Assembly: GCA_002364615.1 (NCBI GenBank)
Contig: DEYP01000025.1
Coordinates: forward strand, 186,001-250,000
Direction of reading: 5' to 3'
DNA length: 64,000 nt
Source of the DNA: Arsukibacterium sp. UBA3155
GTDB lineage: Bacteria; Pseudomonadota; Gammaproteobacteria; Enterobacterales; Alteromonadaceae
Each line of letters begins with the position of its first letter. Positions within the stretch are counted from its first letter, which is position 1. Below, piece by piece: positions 29,039-38,080 of this stretch. The position numbers and the translations under genes are program-made. The notes beneath the pieces are model-generated. The model saw only the letters and a program-made list of their open reading frames with translations, had not been told where the DNA came from and did not search any database.

Positions 29039-29062
29039 AAAAAAACCGGCATTCGCCGGTTT
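29039..29062 (-). terminator. Intrinsic terminator of hrcA-grpE
   Basis: On the minus strand AAACCGGC and GCCGGTTT pair around GAAT and are followed by a run of seven T residues. It lies about 20 bases after the grpE stop. Confidence 0.9.
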
Positions 29063-29081
29063 CTTGTTAAACTCGCCCCAC

Positions 29082-29675
29082 TTATTCAGGCGCTTTTGAC
29101 ACACCCACCATGGCCGGGCGTAATAAACGGCCATTTAATTCATAACCTTTTTGCATTACAAAAGTAACGGTGTTGGGTGCCACATCCGCTGACGGTTGAA
29201 TGGTCATCGCCTGATGCTGGTCCGGGTTAAACGGCTCGCCTTGCGGGTCAATTTGCTGCACACCGTATTTGCCAACGGTATCCAGGAAGCTTTTCATGGT
29301 AAGTTCTACCCCTTCAATAATACCGGCAAAAGCTTCATCTTCGCGGTTTATAAAGCCCAGCGCCCGCTCCAGATTATCCACAACCGGCAATAGGTCACCG
29401 GCAAATTTCTCCAAAGCAAATTTATGAGCTTTTTCCACATCCTGAGTCGCACGGCGCCGGGCATTTTCGGCGTCGGCTTTAATGCGCAACATTAAGTCCT
29501 GCTGGTCTGCCAGCCGGGCTTTTGCTTCGGCCAGTTCAGTTTCCAATTTTGAAATTACTGCTTGTTCACCAGATAATTCAACAGTATCGCCGTGATCATT
29601 GGCCGGGCTTTCCTGGCTGGCGTTGTCCTGCTTAATTTCTTCAGCCTGCTCGTTCGGCTTTGCTTGCTCTGTCAT
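29082..29675 (-). CDS. grpE: Nucleotide exchange factor GrpE
   Basis: 197 residues. It releases ADP from DnaK. An acidic, charged N-terminal extension (residues 1-35) leads into a long coiled coil (about 38-100, [19 protein letters not shown]) and the C-terminal beta domain with [19 protein letters not shown] and [21 protein letters not shown]. The ATG has GGAG eight bases upstream. It follows hrcA with a 29-base gap and shares its promoter, as in the hrcA-grpE order of many bacteria. Confidence 0.97.
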   Translation of the reverse strand: MTEQAKPNEQAEEIKQDNASQESPANDHGDTVELSGEQAVISKLETELAEAKARLADQQDLMLRIKADAENARRRATQDVEKAHKFALEKFAGDLLPVVDNLERALGFINREDEAFAGIIEGVELTMKSFLDTVGKYGVQQIDPQGEPFNPDQHQAMTIQPSADVAPNTVTFVMQKGYELNGRLLRPAMVGVSKAPE

Positions 29676-29704
29676 GCTAACTACTCCAAATGAAAGTAGG
29701 TGTA

Positions 29705-30733
29705 TTATGGGGATGGATTCTGACGATTCAAGTTTAAATTTAAACGATGCGCACAGGCTTCCACTAAGGGTACCAGCCTGGCGTAATTCATGCGCCTTGG
29801 CCCCAGTAAGGCAATAAAGCGGTGCGGCTCGGTTTGATAGCGCTGACTAATAATACTGACAGGCGCCAGATCAGTAAACCCAGACTCTTTGCCCAGAATA
29901 AGCTTAGGGTGGGCGTCACTGGAGATTTTTTGCAATAAATTTATCAGCCCGGTCGGTTGCTCCAACATTTGAAATACCTGCTGTAACGCAGAGTTTTGCT
30001 GGTATTCCGGGCTGAGCAATAACTGGTACTGGCCGAAAATCAGCGGCTGATGCTGTAAAAATTCATCCAGACTCAATTGCCCCAAGACCTTGTTCATCAG
30101 CAATTGGCTGCAACCACTTTCATTTTTCGCTATACCGGCCAGACGGGCAATACCATCCTGCCATTGACCATTCGACAGGGCGGCATTAAGTAAACACAAT
30201 ACTTTACTCAAGGTAGCACTGTCGATGCTTTGGGCACAGTCGAGTACCCGATGCAAAATATCGCCATCTTCATCTATTACCACCAATAACAATCGGTCAC
30301 TGGCCAGACGCACCAGATCTATTTGCCGCACTTCGCGGCCACTGGCTTTGGGGGCACTGATAATGGCGACACAACCGGTCAGGTTGGTTAACAACTGGCC
30401 GGCTTGCTGGCACAGCAATGATACCGGCAAGGTCGGTACCAGTTGACGCTGAATTTCTGCCTGCCAGCGGTCTTGTAACGGTTGCATGGTCAGCATCTTA
30501 TCAATAAATAAGCGAATACCACTGGTTGTTGGTACCCGGCCTGCTGATGTGTGAGGTGAGCGGATAAAACCTTGCTGTTCCAGCTGAACCATCGTATTGC
30601 GCACCGTGGCCGAGCTGACATTAAGCGCCTGGTTTTCGGCAATCAGTTTACTTGATACCGGCAAGCCATCAGCCAGATACTGCTCAACAATCAGCTTTAA
30701 GATAAGCTCTGTTCTGCTTAGCGCCACCGCCAT
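29705..30733 (-). CDS. hrcA: Heat-inducible transcription repressor HrcA
   Basis: 342 residues, the typical HrcA length. The N-terminal winged helix is clear: [30 protein letters not shown], then [15 protein letters not shown]. The rest is the dimerisation/GAF-like domain. HrcA represses chaperone operons by binding the CIRCE inverted repeat (TTAGCACTC-N9-GAGTGCTAA). I find no CIRCE element before hrcA, grpE or dnaK, so its targets, probably groESL, lie outside the window. HrcA is absent from E. coli, where sigma-32 alone controls these genes. Confidence 0.96.
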   Translation of the reverse strand: MAVALSRTELILKLIVEQYLADGLPVSSKLIAENQALNVSSATVRNTMVQLEQQGFIRSPHTSAGRVPTTSGIRLFIDKMLTMQPLQDRWQAEIQRQLVPTLPVSLLCQQAGQLLTNLTGCVAIISAPKASGREVRQIDLVRLASDRLLLVVIDEDGDILHRVLDCAQSIDSATLSKVLCLLNAALSNGQWQDGIARLAGIAKNESGCSQLLMNKVLGQLSLDEFLQHQPLIFGQYQLLLSPEYQQNSALQQVFQMLEQPTGLINLLQKISSDAHPKLILGKESGFTDLAPVSIISQRYQTEPHRFIALLGPRRMNYARLVPLVEACAHRLNLNLNRQNPSP

Positions 30734-30766
30734 ACTACGTCATACCTTGTTCAGTGTTAATTACAG

Positions 30767-30794
30767 ATCTGGGGGCTAAAGCGGCAATATCAAG
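30767..30794 (-). promoter_or_regulatory. Sigma-32-type promoter of hrcA-grpE
   Basis: On the minus strand CTTGAT (30794-30789), 14 bases, then CCCCAGAT (30774-30767) closely resemble the sigma-32 consensus. The element lies about 30 bases before hrcA, in the divergent gap with nadK. Confidence 0.75.
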
Positions 30795-30879
30795 TTGATA
30801 AATCACTAAAATAACACTGAGGCTGGTGGTCGGCCAATGTGGCCGCTATACTGGCAAAACGCCAGCCAGGAACCGCGAT

Positions 30880-31761
30880 ATGAGTCATGCTTTTACGAAA
30901 ATTGGCCTGATTGGAAAACCCAATCATCAGGGTGCCAACCATACCCTGGTTAGCCTGTACCATTTCCTTTGTGCAAAAGGCCTTGAGGTATTTGTCGAAG
31001 AGCGCGTTGCCCAATCTCTCGCCCTGGACGATGCTAAAGTGCTCGACCTGGTCGACCTGGGTAAAACCTGCGATTTGGCTATTGTGGTTGGTGGTGATGG
31101 CAATATGCTTGGTGCCGCCAGAGTGTTGGCCCGGTTTAATGTGGCCGTGCTTGGTGTTAACCGGGGAAATTTAGGTTTTCTGACCGACTTGTCGCCGGAG
31201 GCTTTTGAGCAACCCTTAGCCGATGTGCTTGATGGCAACTTCGTCACTGAAAAACGCAATTTGCTGGAAATATCAGTACACCGCCATGGCAGCATAAAAA
31301 GCAGCAACAGCGCCGTCAATGAAGCCGTGTTGCACGCCGATAAAGTCGCTCACATGATTGAGTTTGAAGCGTACATTAACAACGAGTTTGTTTACAGTCA
31401 GCGTTCAGACGGGTTAATTGTCAGCACGCCTACCGGTTCAACCGCCTATTCGTTATCTGGCGGTGGGCCAATTCTGACACCGGATCTGGATGCGATGTGC
31501 CTGGTACCCATGTTCCCGCATACCCTAAGCAGCAGACCATTGGTGGTGTCAGGCAATAGCGAAATTTGTCTGAAAGTCGCCGATACTAACGATGCTCACC
31601 TGCAAATCAGCTGCGACAGCCATGTCATTCTGGCCGTAATGCCGGGCGATGAAATTTATATCCGCAAACACCCTACTCCGCTGCGGTTAGTGCATCCACC
31701 AGGCTACAGCTATTACCATGTGCTGCGCAATAAACTGGGCTGGGGTAAAAAACTCTACTAG
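30880..31761 (+). CDS. nadK: NAD kinase
   Basis: 293 residues from the ATG at 30880 ([18 protein letters not shown]), which has AGGAA eight bases upstream and gives the usual family length; an in-frame start at 30826 is rejected. It phosphorylates NAD to NADP. The catalytic [13 protein letters not shown] (near residue 70), the [10 protein letters not shown] motif and the [16 protein letters not shown] motif (near 185) are all present. It is divergent from hrcA-grpE, next to recN, an order shared with many gammaproteobacteria. Confidence 0.97.
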   Translation: MSHAFTKIGLIGKPNHQGANHTLVSLYHFLCAKGLEVFVEERVAQSLALDDAKVLDLVDLGKTCDLAIVVGGDGNMLGAARVLARFNVAVLGVNRGNLGFLTDLSPEAFEQPLADVLDGNFVTEKRNLLEISVHRHGSIKSSNSAVNEAVLHADKVAHMIEFEAYINNEFVYSQRSDGLIVSTPTGSTAYSLSGGGPILTPDLDAMCLVPMFPHTLSSRPLVVSGNSEICLKVADTNDAHLQISCDSHVILAVMPGDEIYIRKHPTPLRLVHPPGYSYYHVLRNKLGWGKKLY

Positions 31762-31806
31762 ATAACGATACTTTCTTTAAAGGCAGGCTTGCATATTTGA
31801 TAATTA

Positions 31807-31837
31807 CTGTATAAATTTACACTGTATCTATACACAG
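31807..31837 (+). promoter_or_regulatory. Two tandem LexA (SOS) boxes before recN
   Basis: The downstream site CTGTATCTATACACAG (31822-31837) is an exact CTGT-N8-ACAG match. The adjoining upstream site CTGTATAAATTTACAC (31807-31822) differs by one base. They share base 31822. Tandem LexA sites are known for recN in E. coli. Confidence 0.88.
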
Positions 31838-31885
31838 TAATTACCAGTAACGTCTAACATTCGTTATTCTGACGGGAGTCGCAGC

Positions 31886-33559
31886 ATGCTAAGCCACCTT
31901 CATATCAGCAACTTCGCTATTGTACGCGCCCTGGAAATAGACTGGCTGGCCGGTATGTCGACCATTACCGGTGAAACCGGCGCGGGTAAATCGATAGCCA
32001 TCGATGCGTTGTCACTGTGTTTAGGTGAACGGGCAGATGCGACCGTAGTGCGACCCGGTGCCGACAAAGCCGATATTGTGGCGACCTTTGATATTGCCCA
32101 GTTACCACAAGCCCAACATTGGCTGGAGCAACAAGATTTGGCCATGGGCAGTGAATGTATCGTGCGCCGGGTAATTAATAACGAGGGTCGCTCCCGCGGG
32201 TATATCAATGGCGTGCAGGTGCCAGCCCAGCAGTTAAAAGCGTTAGGCCAGTACTTGCTCAGCATCCATGGTCAGCATGCTCATCAACAACTGTTAAAAC
32301 CCGATTACCAGCGCCAGTTACTGGATGCTTTTGCTGAAAACGCCCCCCTGCGTGCCGAGTTAAAACAATGCTATCAACAATGGCAGGGGTTAAAACAAGA
32401 ATACCAGCAACTGCAGCATAGTCAGCAGCAGCGCGATGCGCAGCGCCAGCTGCTGGAGTATCAGGTTGCCGAGCTGGATCAATTTGCTCCCGCTGCAGAG
32501 GAGTTCAGTCAGCTGGAGGCCGAGCAAAGCCGCCTGAGTCACGGCCAGACCTTACTTAGCCAGAGTCAGCAGTGCCTTGAACAATTGTACGATAGCGACG
32601 AAAGCTCCATTTATCAGGGGCTCTCTGCGGTAAACCAACAGCTGCAACAACTTTGCGAGCTGGATACCAGCCTAAGCCCGCTACAACAAATGCTGGCAGA
32701 AGCGCTAATGCAAACCGAAGAAGCTAGCCGCGAGCTGCGCCGTTATGCCGACAAAGTTGAACTTGATCCGGAGCGTTTGCAGCAGGTTGATGAGCGGCTG
32801 GGCCAATGGCTTAATTTAAGCCGAAAACACCAGGTGAATTTTGAGCAATTACCCGATTTTCACCAACAGCTGGCCCAGCAACTGGCAGAGATAACCGGCG
32901 ATGACCGACGTTTGGTACAGTTAGAAGCTGAACTTACCGAAGCAGAGCAAGGTTACCAGCAATTTGCTACCCAATTGCATCAGCAGCGTAAGCAAGCTGC
33001 TGAAAAACTCAGTGCGTTAATTGCCAGCAGCATGCATGAACTGAGTATGGCCAATTCAAAATTTGAAATTAACGTGCAGGCCCTTAGCTTGGAGCAAGCC
33101 AGCAACCATGGCTGGGACCAGATCAGCTTTAGCGTATCTACCAACCCGGGCCAACCATTACAACCGCTGGCAAAAGTAGCATCAGGCGGCGAATTATCCA
33201 GAATAAGTTTAGCGGTACAGGTTATTCTGGCGGATAAAATTACCACACCCACCCTGATTTTTGATGAAGTGGATGTAGGCATTAGTGGTCCGGTAGCTGC
33301 CGGAGTCGGCAAACTGTTGCGCCAGCTTGGTGAAACCACCCAGATAATCTGTGTAACCCACTTACCACAGGTAGCCAGCCAGGGACATCAGCAGTTGTTT
33401 GTTGAAAAATATACTGATGGACAGGCAACCGAAACCAGAATGCGGATCTTGAATGATGAACAACGGATTGGTGAAATTGCGCGGTTACTGGCCGGTGAAA
33501 ATATCAGTGCCAGTGCGCTGGCCAATGCCCGCGAACTTTTGTGTGCACCGGCAGTCTGA
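31886..33559 (+). CDS. recN: DNA repair ATPase RecN
   Basis: 557 residues. SMC-like repair protein acting on double-strand breaks. The N-terminus MLSHLHISNFAIVRALEIDW is followed by Walker A GETGAGKSIAIDALSLCLG (near 35). A Gln-rich coiled coil spans about 155-380. The C-terminal ATPase half has the signature KVASGGELSRISLAVQ (near 430) and Walker B TPTLIFDEVDVGIS. The upstream LexA boxes indicate SOS control. Confidence 0.97.
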   Translation: MLSHLHISNFAIVRALEIDWLAGMSTITGETGAGKSIAIDALSLCLGERADATVVRPGADKADIVATFDIAQLPQAQHWLEQQDLAMGSECIVRRVINNEGRSRGYINGVQVPAQQLKALGQYLLSIHGQHAHQQLLKPDYQRQLLDAFAENAPLRAELKQCYQQWQGLKQEYQQLQHSQQQRDAQRQLLEYQVAELDQFAPAAEEFSQLEAEQSRLSHGQTLLSQSQQCLEQLYDSDESSIYQGLSAVNQQLQQLCELDTSLSPLQQMLAEALMQTEEASRELRRYADKVELDPERLQQVDERLGQWLNLSRKHQVNFEQLPDFHQQLAQQLAEITGDDRRLVQLEAELTEAEQGYQQFATQLHQQRKQAAEKLSALIASSMHELSMANSKFEINVQALSLEQASNHGWDQISFSVSTNPGQPLQPLAKVASGGELSRISLAVQVILADKITTPTLIFDEVDVGISGPVAAGVGKLLRQLGETTQIICVTHLPQVASQGHQQLFVEKYTDGQATETRMRILNDEQRIGEIARLLAGENISASALANARELLCAPAV

Positions 33560-33567
33560 AAAGAGAT

Positions 33568-33596
33568 TTTTCAGCAAGGCTGTCATAGGGTATGAT
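33568..33596 (+). promoter_or_regulatory. Sigma-70-type promoter of bamE
   Basis: TTTTCA (33568-33573), a 17-base spacer and TATGAT (33591-33596) lie 27 bases before the bamE start. The -10 hexamer is close to consensus and the -35 is weak. Confidence 0.55.
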
Positions 33597-33623
33597 AGCC
33601 GCAACCGGACTTAACAGACGAAA

Positions 33624-33977
33624 ATGATGAATAAAGTAGTACAGATTTTAGTAGTAATTGGCCTGCTTGCCAGCTTAAGCGCATGCTCAAACATGATTTA
33701 CCGGATTGACATACCGCAGGGTAATTTTCTGGAGCAAAAAGACATTGATAAGCTGCGGGTAGCCATGACCAAAGAGCAGGTGAAATTTGTGCTGGGCAGC
33801 CCTGTTGCAGAAAACGCGTTTGACAATGACACCTGGCATTATTTTTATTCATTAAAAGGTGGGCGTGGTAATAACTTTGAAAAGCAATTAATTGTCGAAT
33901 TTAAAGACGACAAGTTACAGGATATTTCAGGCGATTTTGAAAAGTCGGAAGAGTTTAACACCCCTTTAGATATCTGA
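33624..33977 (+). CDS. bamE: Outer membrane assembly lipoprotein BamE
   Basis: 117 residues with lipobox LSAC (Cys21). It is the small lipoprotein of the BAM complex that inserts beta-barrel proteins. The SmpA/OmlA fold is recognisable: YRIDIPQGNFLEQKDIDKL, then MTKEQVKFVLGSPV and FDNDTWHYFYSLK. The first two codons are both ATG, and either may be used. Convergent with rnfH-ratA across a long palindromic element. Confidence 0.95.
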   Translation: MMNKVVQILVVIGLLASLSACSNMIYRIDIPQGNFLEQKDIDKLRVAMTKEQVKFVLGSPVAENAFDNDTWHYFYSLKGGRGNNFEKQLIVEFKDDKLQDISGDFEKSEEFNTPLDI

Positions 33978-34009
33978 TTATTGGCAATCACCATAGCAAA
34001 CATTTCAAA

Positions 34010-34107
34010 GAATCAGTTTACGCTAAAACAACCGTTGTAGCCCTGGATGGGCGGAAACGAGGCCCCATGGATGGGTTTACGGCGTGTTGTTGTGGGTAAA
34101 CTGATTC
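34010..34107. repeat. 98-base palindromic element between bamE and rnfH
   Basis: Bounded by the perfect 12-base inverted repeat GAATCAGTTTAC (34010-34021) and GTAAACTGATTC (34096-34107), with further pairing AACAAC/GTTGTT inside. The interior holds two GGATGGG copies (in CCTGGATGGGCGG and CCATGGATGGGTTTACGGCG). It resembles a dispersed extragenic palindrome more than a simple terminator; copy number elsewhere in the genome is unknown. Confidence 0.6.
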
Positions 34108-34121
34108 GCTTGCTTGCGCGG

Positions 34122-34454
34122 CTAGTGTTCCTGCTTTCTTCCACCCGTTACTTTATCTGCCCGCCCTTCCTCTTTCGCTTTTTCTGCCCGGCGCCGGCGC
34201 AAATCTTTCGGGTCAGCAATTAACGGCCGGTATATTTCGATTCTGTCGCCTTCATTTACCTGCTCTTCAGGCTTAACCGGCCTGCTCCAGACACCTATTT
34301 TCTGCTGGTTTAAATCGATATCCGGGTATTGCTGCAAAATACCTGATTGCTCAATAACTTGTATAACGGTGCTGCCGGGCAGCACGTTTAGGGTTAATAA
34401 GCTTTGCTGGGTCGGTAAGGCATAAGCCACTTCTACCGTAATTTGCTCAGCCAT
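34122..34454 (-). CDS. rnfH: RnfH-family ubiquitin-fold protein (RatB)
   Basis: 110 residues from the ATG at 34452-34454, preceded by GGAG at six bases; an ATG four codons upstream is less well placed. A small beta-grasp protein of the RnfH family: [21 protein letters not shown], then [26 protein letters not shown], with a basic C-terminal tail. Its function is not settled, although it is almost always paired with ratA. It overlaps the ratA stop by eight bases. Confidence 0.92.
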   Translation of the reverse strand: MAEQITVEVAYALPTQQSLLTLNVLPGSTVIQVIEQSGILQQYPDIDLNQQKIGVWSRPVKPEEQVNEGDRIEIYRPLIADPKDLRRRRAEKAKEEGRADKVTGGRKQEH

Positions 34455-34890
34455 GGTTCGCTCCATACACTACTTTTGCTCTTTGCGTAAACGCATTAAC
34501 CATGGCCGCGGTAAGCTCAGAAAATACTTTACCAAAAGCAAACTGCACCAGCCTGCTGGAAAACTCAAATTCCAGTCGCAGCACCACTTTACAGGAATGT
34601 TCATTAAGCGGCACAAAGTGCCAACCGCCCTGTAATCGTTTGAAAGGGCCATCCACTAATTGCATGTCTATCCGTTCGTTCGGGTGCAAAGTATTACGGG
34701 TGGTAAAAGATTGACCAATTCCCGCCTTGGAAACCTGTAGCTTCGCCACCATCTCATTTTCTGACTGGCTTACAATGTTTGCTGAAGTACAGCCAGGCAG
34801 AAATTGTGGGTAATCTGGTACGGTATTTACCAGGTCAAACATTTGCTGCGCACTGTAAAAAACCAAGGCACTGCGCTCAATTTGTGGCAT
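34447..34890 (-). CDS. ratA: Polyketide cyclase/START-like protein RatA
   Basis: 147 residues from the ATG at 34888-34890, preceded by GGGGAGT; the 21-codon extension upstream is not family-like. SRPBCC fold (related to yeast Coq10): [21 protein letters not shown], then [12 protein letters not shown] and [20 protein letters not shown]. Homologues are linked to ubiquinone binding; E. coli RatA was also reported to block 70S ribosome assembly. Operon with rnfH, divergent from smpB. Confidence 0.93.
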   Translation of the reverse strand: MPQIERSALVFYSAQQMFDLVNTVPDYPQFLPGCTSANIVSQSENEMVAKLQVSKAGIGQSFTTRNTLHPNERIDMQLVDGPFKRLQGGWHFVPLNEHSCKVVLRLEFEFSSRLVQFAFGKVFSELTAAMVNAFTQRAKVVYGANHG

Positions 34891-35017
34891 ACTCACTCCC
34901 CTTAAACTCGCTGCTGATTGTAACAGAATAACGCGGGGCAACAAGGCCGGCATAGCACGGCGTCATCGGGATCCTAAGCAGCGTACCCGGTCCGCGCGTT
35001 AGAAAAAATAGCGAATT

Positions 35018-35500
35018 ATGAGCAAAAAAAAATCAAGTAAAAACACAAACGGTACTATCGCTACCAACAAAAAGGCCCGCCATGAATACTTTCTGGAGGA
35101 CAGATACGAAGCCGGCATTAGCTTGCAAGGCTGGGAAGTTAAAAGTATCCGTGAAGGCAAAGTAAATTTGTCCGACGCCTACGTTATTCTGAATAACGGC
35201 GAAGCATTTTTGTTTGGTGCGCAAATTCAAGCGCTAAAAAGTGCCTCCAGCCATGTTATCTGCGACCCCGACCGCAGCCGTAAATTGTTACTTAACAAAC
35301 GTGAGCTAATGAAACTTATCGGCTTAAAAGAGCGTGACGGTTACACCCTTATTGCTACCGCCATGTACTGGAAAGCCTGTTGGGTTAAAGTTGAATTCCA
35401 TCTGGCTAAAGGTAAAAAACAGCACGATAAGCGTGACGACATTAAAGATCGGGACTGGTCGCGCGAAAAAGAACGGATGATGAAGCACAGTAAACGTTAA
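35018..35500 (+). CDS. smpB: SsrA-binding protein SmpB
   Basis: 160 residues. It binds tmRNA and carries it into stalled ribosomes for trans-translation. Core motifs are present: [28 protein letters not shown], and [10 protein letters not shown]. The basic C-terminal tail ([21 protein letters not shown]) inserts into the mRNA channel. Its partner ssrA follows 192 bases downstream on the same strand. Confidence 0.97.
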   Translation: MSKKKSSKNTNGTIATNKKARHEYFLEDRYEAGISLQGWEVKSIREGKVNLSDAYVILNNGEAFLFGAQIQALKSASSHVICDPDRSRKLLLNKRELMKLIGLKERDGYTLIATAMYWKACWVKVEFHLAKGKKQHDKRDDIKDRDWSREKERMMKHSKR

Positions 35501-35623
35501 TTTTTAAGTCGCCCTTGAAACTAACGTGCACTAGTACCATCTAATAGTTTGTGACAGATGGTAAATGTCACAGTCAGTTTGCTGGTAAAAACGGCAATTG
35601 GAGGCACTGTTAAGGTTTGTTCC

Positions 35624-35652
35624 TTGTGATAAACCAATAGCAGGCGTACAAT
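35624..35652 (+). promoter_or_regulatory. Sigma-70 promoter of ssrA
   Basis: TTGTGA (35624-35629), 17 bases, and TACAAT (35647-35652). The predicted start is about 35 bases before the mature tmRNA 5' end, which leaves a leader for RNase P removal. Confidence 0.7.
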
Positions 35653-35692
35653 AGCCAAACACTGAGAGTGTAAGTGTTAAACCACAGAATTC

Positions 35693-36053
35693 GGGGCTGA
35701 TACTGGATTCGACGGGATTCACGAACTCCTAGGTGCATGCCGAGGTGCGGTAGGCCTCGTAAAAAAACCGCAAAAAACTAGTCGCAAACGACGAAAACTA
35801 CGCACTCGCTGCTTAATAGGCAGTAGAGAGCTCTTCCCCTCACGCATGTCTGTAAGCTGAGACTCTGGAAGATCACCCCTAACAGAATCGCGTCGCGTCT
35901 TCGCCTGGAGACAACACGTTAAAACCAATCAGGCTCGCCCGACGATAGCCTGCCATTCGGCGCTCATAGGGTTAACTAAATGAATGTGCTAAGCATGTAG
36001 TACCGAAGATGTAGGTTTTTCGGACGGGGGTTCAAATCCCCCCAGCTCCACCA
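35693..36053 (+). ncRNA. ssrA: Transfer-messenger RNA
   Basis: 361 nucleotides from GGGGCTGATACTGGATTCGA to the encoded CCA end (AGCTCCACCA). The 5' GGGGCT pairs with the 3' AGCTCC region to form the tRNA-like acceptor, and GGTTCAAATCCC near the end is the T arm. The tag frame at 35784-35816 reads GCA AAC GAC GAA AAC TAC GCA CTC GCT GCT TAA, giving ANDENYALAA, identical to the E. coli tag coded part. It rescues stalled ribosomes together with SmpB. Confidence 0.98.
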
Positions 36054-36056
36054 CAC

Positions 36057-36092
36057 AAAGCAAAAGGCCACCGCAAGGTGGCCTTTTGCTTT
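36057..36092 (+). terminator. Intrinsic terminator of ssrA
   Basis: AAAGCAAAAGGCCACC (36057-36072) pairs perfectly with GGTGGCCTTTTGCTTT (36077-36092) around a GCAA tetraloop, four bases after the tmRNA CCA end. Confidence 0.93.
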
Positions 36093-36258
36093 TCAACTTC
36101 AAAAAAACCTTAACTAATGCTATTAAATCGTTTATACCGCCTCAACAAGTTATCGCAGTATTGGCTTGGATATAGGCTATAGTTAACCGTGTTAGCCATT
36201 GTGGCTTTCTAATCTTTAATAAATAACGCTGAGCAAACGTGGATCACAACAACTATAT

Positions 36259-37974
36259 ATGAGCCGTTGTAGAATGCTCGCTAGAGCGACTTTTTTTCTG
36301 GTAATTTGCTCGTGGTGTTTCCACGCAATGGCAGATGCACCACTCTCTAAACCTCAAATACAACTTGTAAATGACCAGTTGTTTTTACTCGAGGACGCCA
36401 AGTCCAGCTTAAGTGCTCAGGCCGCTTTTGAGGCATATAAAAACAATGAATTTACTAAAAATATTCAAAATAAAATAAGCTTTGGTTTTACCCAAAGCAC
36501 GATATGGGCGGTATTGCCTTTTGAGAATGCCTCTGAAATTCCGGTACAAAATGTCATAAAAATTGATAACGCCTGGCTGGACAATGTTGAGCTTTATTTT
36601 TTCACTGCCGGCGCATTAGTTAGCCAGGTATCGATAGGCGATAACGTGCCCTTTACCCAACGTTTGCGACAAGAAAGAATGCCCTCCGCTGCGTTTGAAT
36701 TCCCCATGGGCACGTCTCATGTACTTTTTCGATTTAACTCCGAAGACCCTGTGACCATTCCTATCTACCTGGGAAGTGAAAGGGCAATGCTGTCTTCGTT
36801 TGCAGAAAATGCTTATTTTTATGGTGCTTTGTATGGCGGTTTACTCATACTGCTTATCTACAATCTTGCGTTGTTTTTTTATATAAGAGAACTCAGGTAT
36901 TTACTCTACCCCATCTATCTGTTGGCATTTACCGCATTTAACTTCACTTATACAGGACATGGTTTCTGGCTGGTTTGGTCTGAGTCTGTCACCACGCAAC
37001 AGTGGATGATGCCAGGTCTGATGTTTTGCTACTTGTTTTCGGCGGTAATGTTTACCATCGGCTTTTTAAATACGCGTACTTTTTTACCGACTTTATATGG
37101 TTACAGGCACCTAATATATGTCAGTTTACTGATAATAGCCGGGCTGATATTTTTATCCGGTAATCGTTCGTTGATCATCATGATTCAGTTGATCATGTTA
37201 ACCAGCCTCTCGGTCTGGATGGTACTGGTTGGATGCCTGGCATTTAAAAACAACGATCCGATAGCCAAATTTTTTATACCAGCAATCATTATGGGAACGG
37301 GAGGCGCCACCTTTTCCAGTTTTGTGACCTGGGGAATTATTCCTTATTCGCAGTGGGCGTTCCGGGGAATAGAAGTGGGTATGCTATTAGAAATGTCATT
37401 GCTGTCTATTTCACTTGGTTTTAATTTCAAATTAGCGCAGGAAGCGCGTATTAGAGCAGAAAGCAATGCCCTGCACGATCCTTTGACCGACTTGTATAAC
37501 CGCCGCGCATTCTCCAAGCTGGTTAGCCCAAGTTGGGAGCTGGGTAAAAGAAACAATACGCCCATGTCCATTATGTTGATGGACTTAGATTGGTTTAAAC
37601 GAATTAACGACCAATTCGGTCATGCTATGGGAGACAAAGTGCTGCAAAGCGTGGCTAAAATAATAAAAAGTCGCACGCGGGATTCAGATATTGCATTGCG
37701 TTGGGGTGGAGAAGAATTTTTACTGTTTTTACCCAATACCAGCAGTAAGCAGGCTAGCCAACTCGCGGAAGCGCTACGGACACAAATTGAAAAAATCGAC
37801 CTTAATAATATAGGCAGCGTGACGATGAGCATTGGCGTTGTCAGTGCTACGCCGGACCAAATAGACCTGGATAAATTAATTACGTTGGCCGATGAAGCGC
37901 TTTACTCTGCCAAAGAGCAAGGCAGAAATACAGTGGCGGTGATGAGCGATCACAAGCTTACGGCTAACATATAA
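36259..37974 (+). CDS. 7TMR-DISM diguanylate cyclase
   Basis: 571 residues. Signal peptide (1-25, ending HAMADA), a periplasmic DISMED2-type sensing domain (about 30-180, with FTQSTIWAVLPFEN), seven membrane helices (about 190-395), and a C-terminal GGDEF domain (about 415-565). The active site is GGEEF in ALRWGGEEFLLFLP, with an RDSD inhibitory site five residues before it. It should make cyclic di-GMP in response to a periplasmic ligand, possibly a carbohydrate. It is monocistronic, downstream of the ssrA terminator. Confidence 0.93.
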   Translation: MSRCRMLARATFFLVICSWCFHAMADAPLSKPQIQLVNDQLFLLEDAKSSLSAQAAFEAYKNNEFTKNIQNKISFGFTQSTIWAVLPFENASEIPVQNVIKIDNAWLDNVELYFFTAGALVSQVSIGDNVPFTQRLRQERMPSAAFEFPMGTSHVLFRFNSEDPVTIPIYLGSERAMLSSFAENAYFYGALYGGLLILLIYNLALFFYIRELRYLLYPIYLLAFTAFNFTYTGHGFWLVWSESVTTQQWMMPGLMFCYLFSAVMFTIGFLNTRTFLPTLYGYRHLIYVSLLIIAGLIFLSGNRSLIIMIQLIMLTSLSVWMVLVGCLAFKNNDPIAKFFIPAIIMGTGGATFSSFVTWGIIPYSQWAFRGIEVGMLLEMSLLSISLGFNFKLAQEARIRAESNALHDPLTDLYNRRAFSKLVSPSWELGKRNNTPMSIMLMDLDWFKRINDQFGHAMGDKVLQSVAKIIKSRTRDSDIALRWGGEEFLLFLPNTSSKQASQLAEALRTQIEKIDLNNIGSVTMSIGVVSATPDQIDLDKLITLADEALYSAKEQGRNTVAVMSDHKLTANI

Positions 37975-38080
37975 TTGCTTAGGCATTGAATCCCTTATAA
38001 TTTTCAAATTAGTCTGCTGATTGTCTTTTTCGATGACTGTGCAATACTGGCAACAGATTTCCTAACTACAGGCCGTTCAC

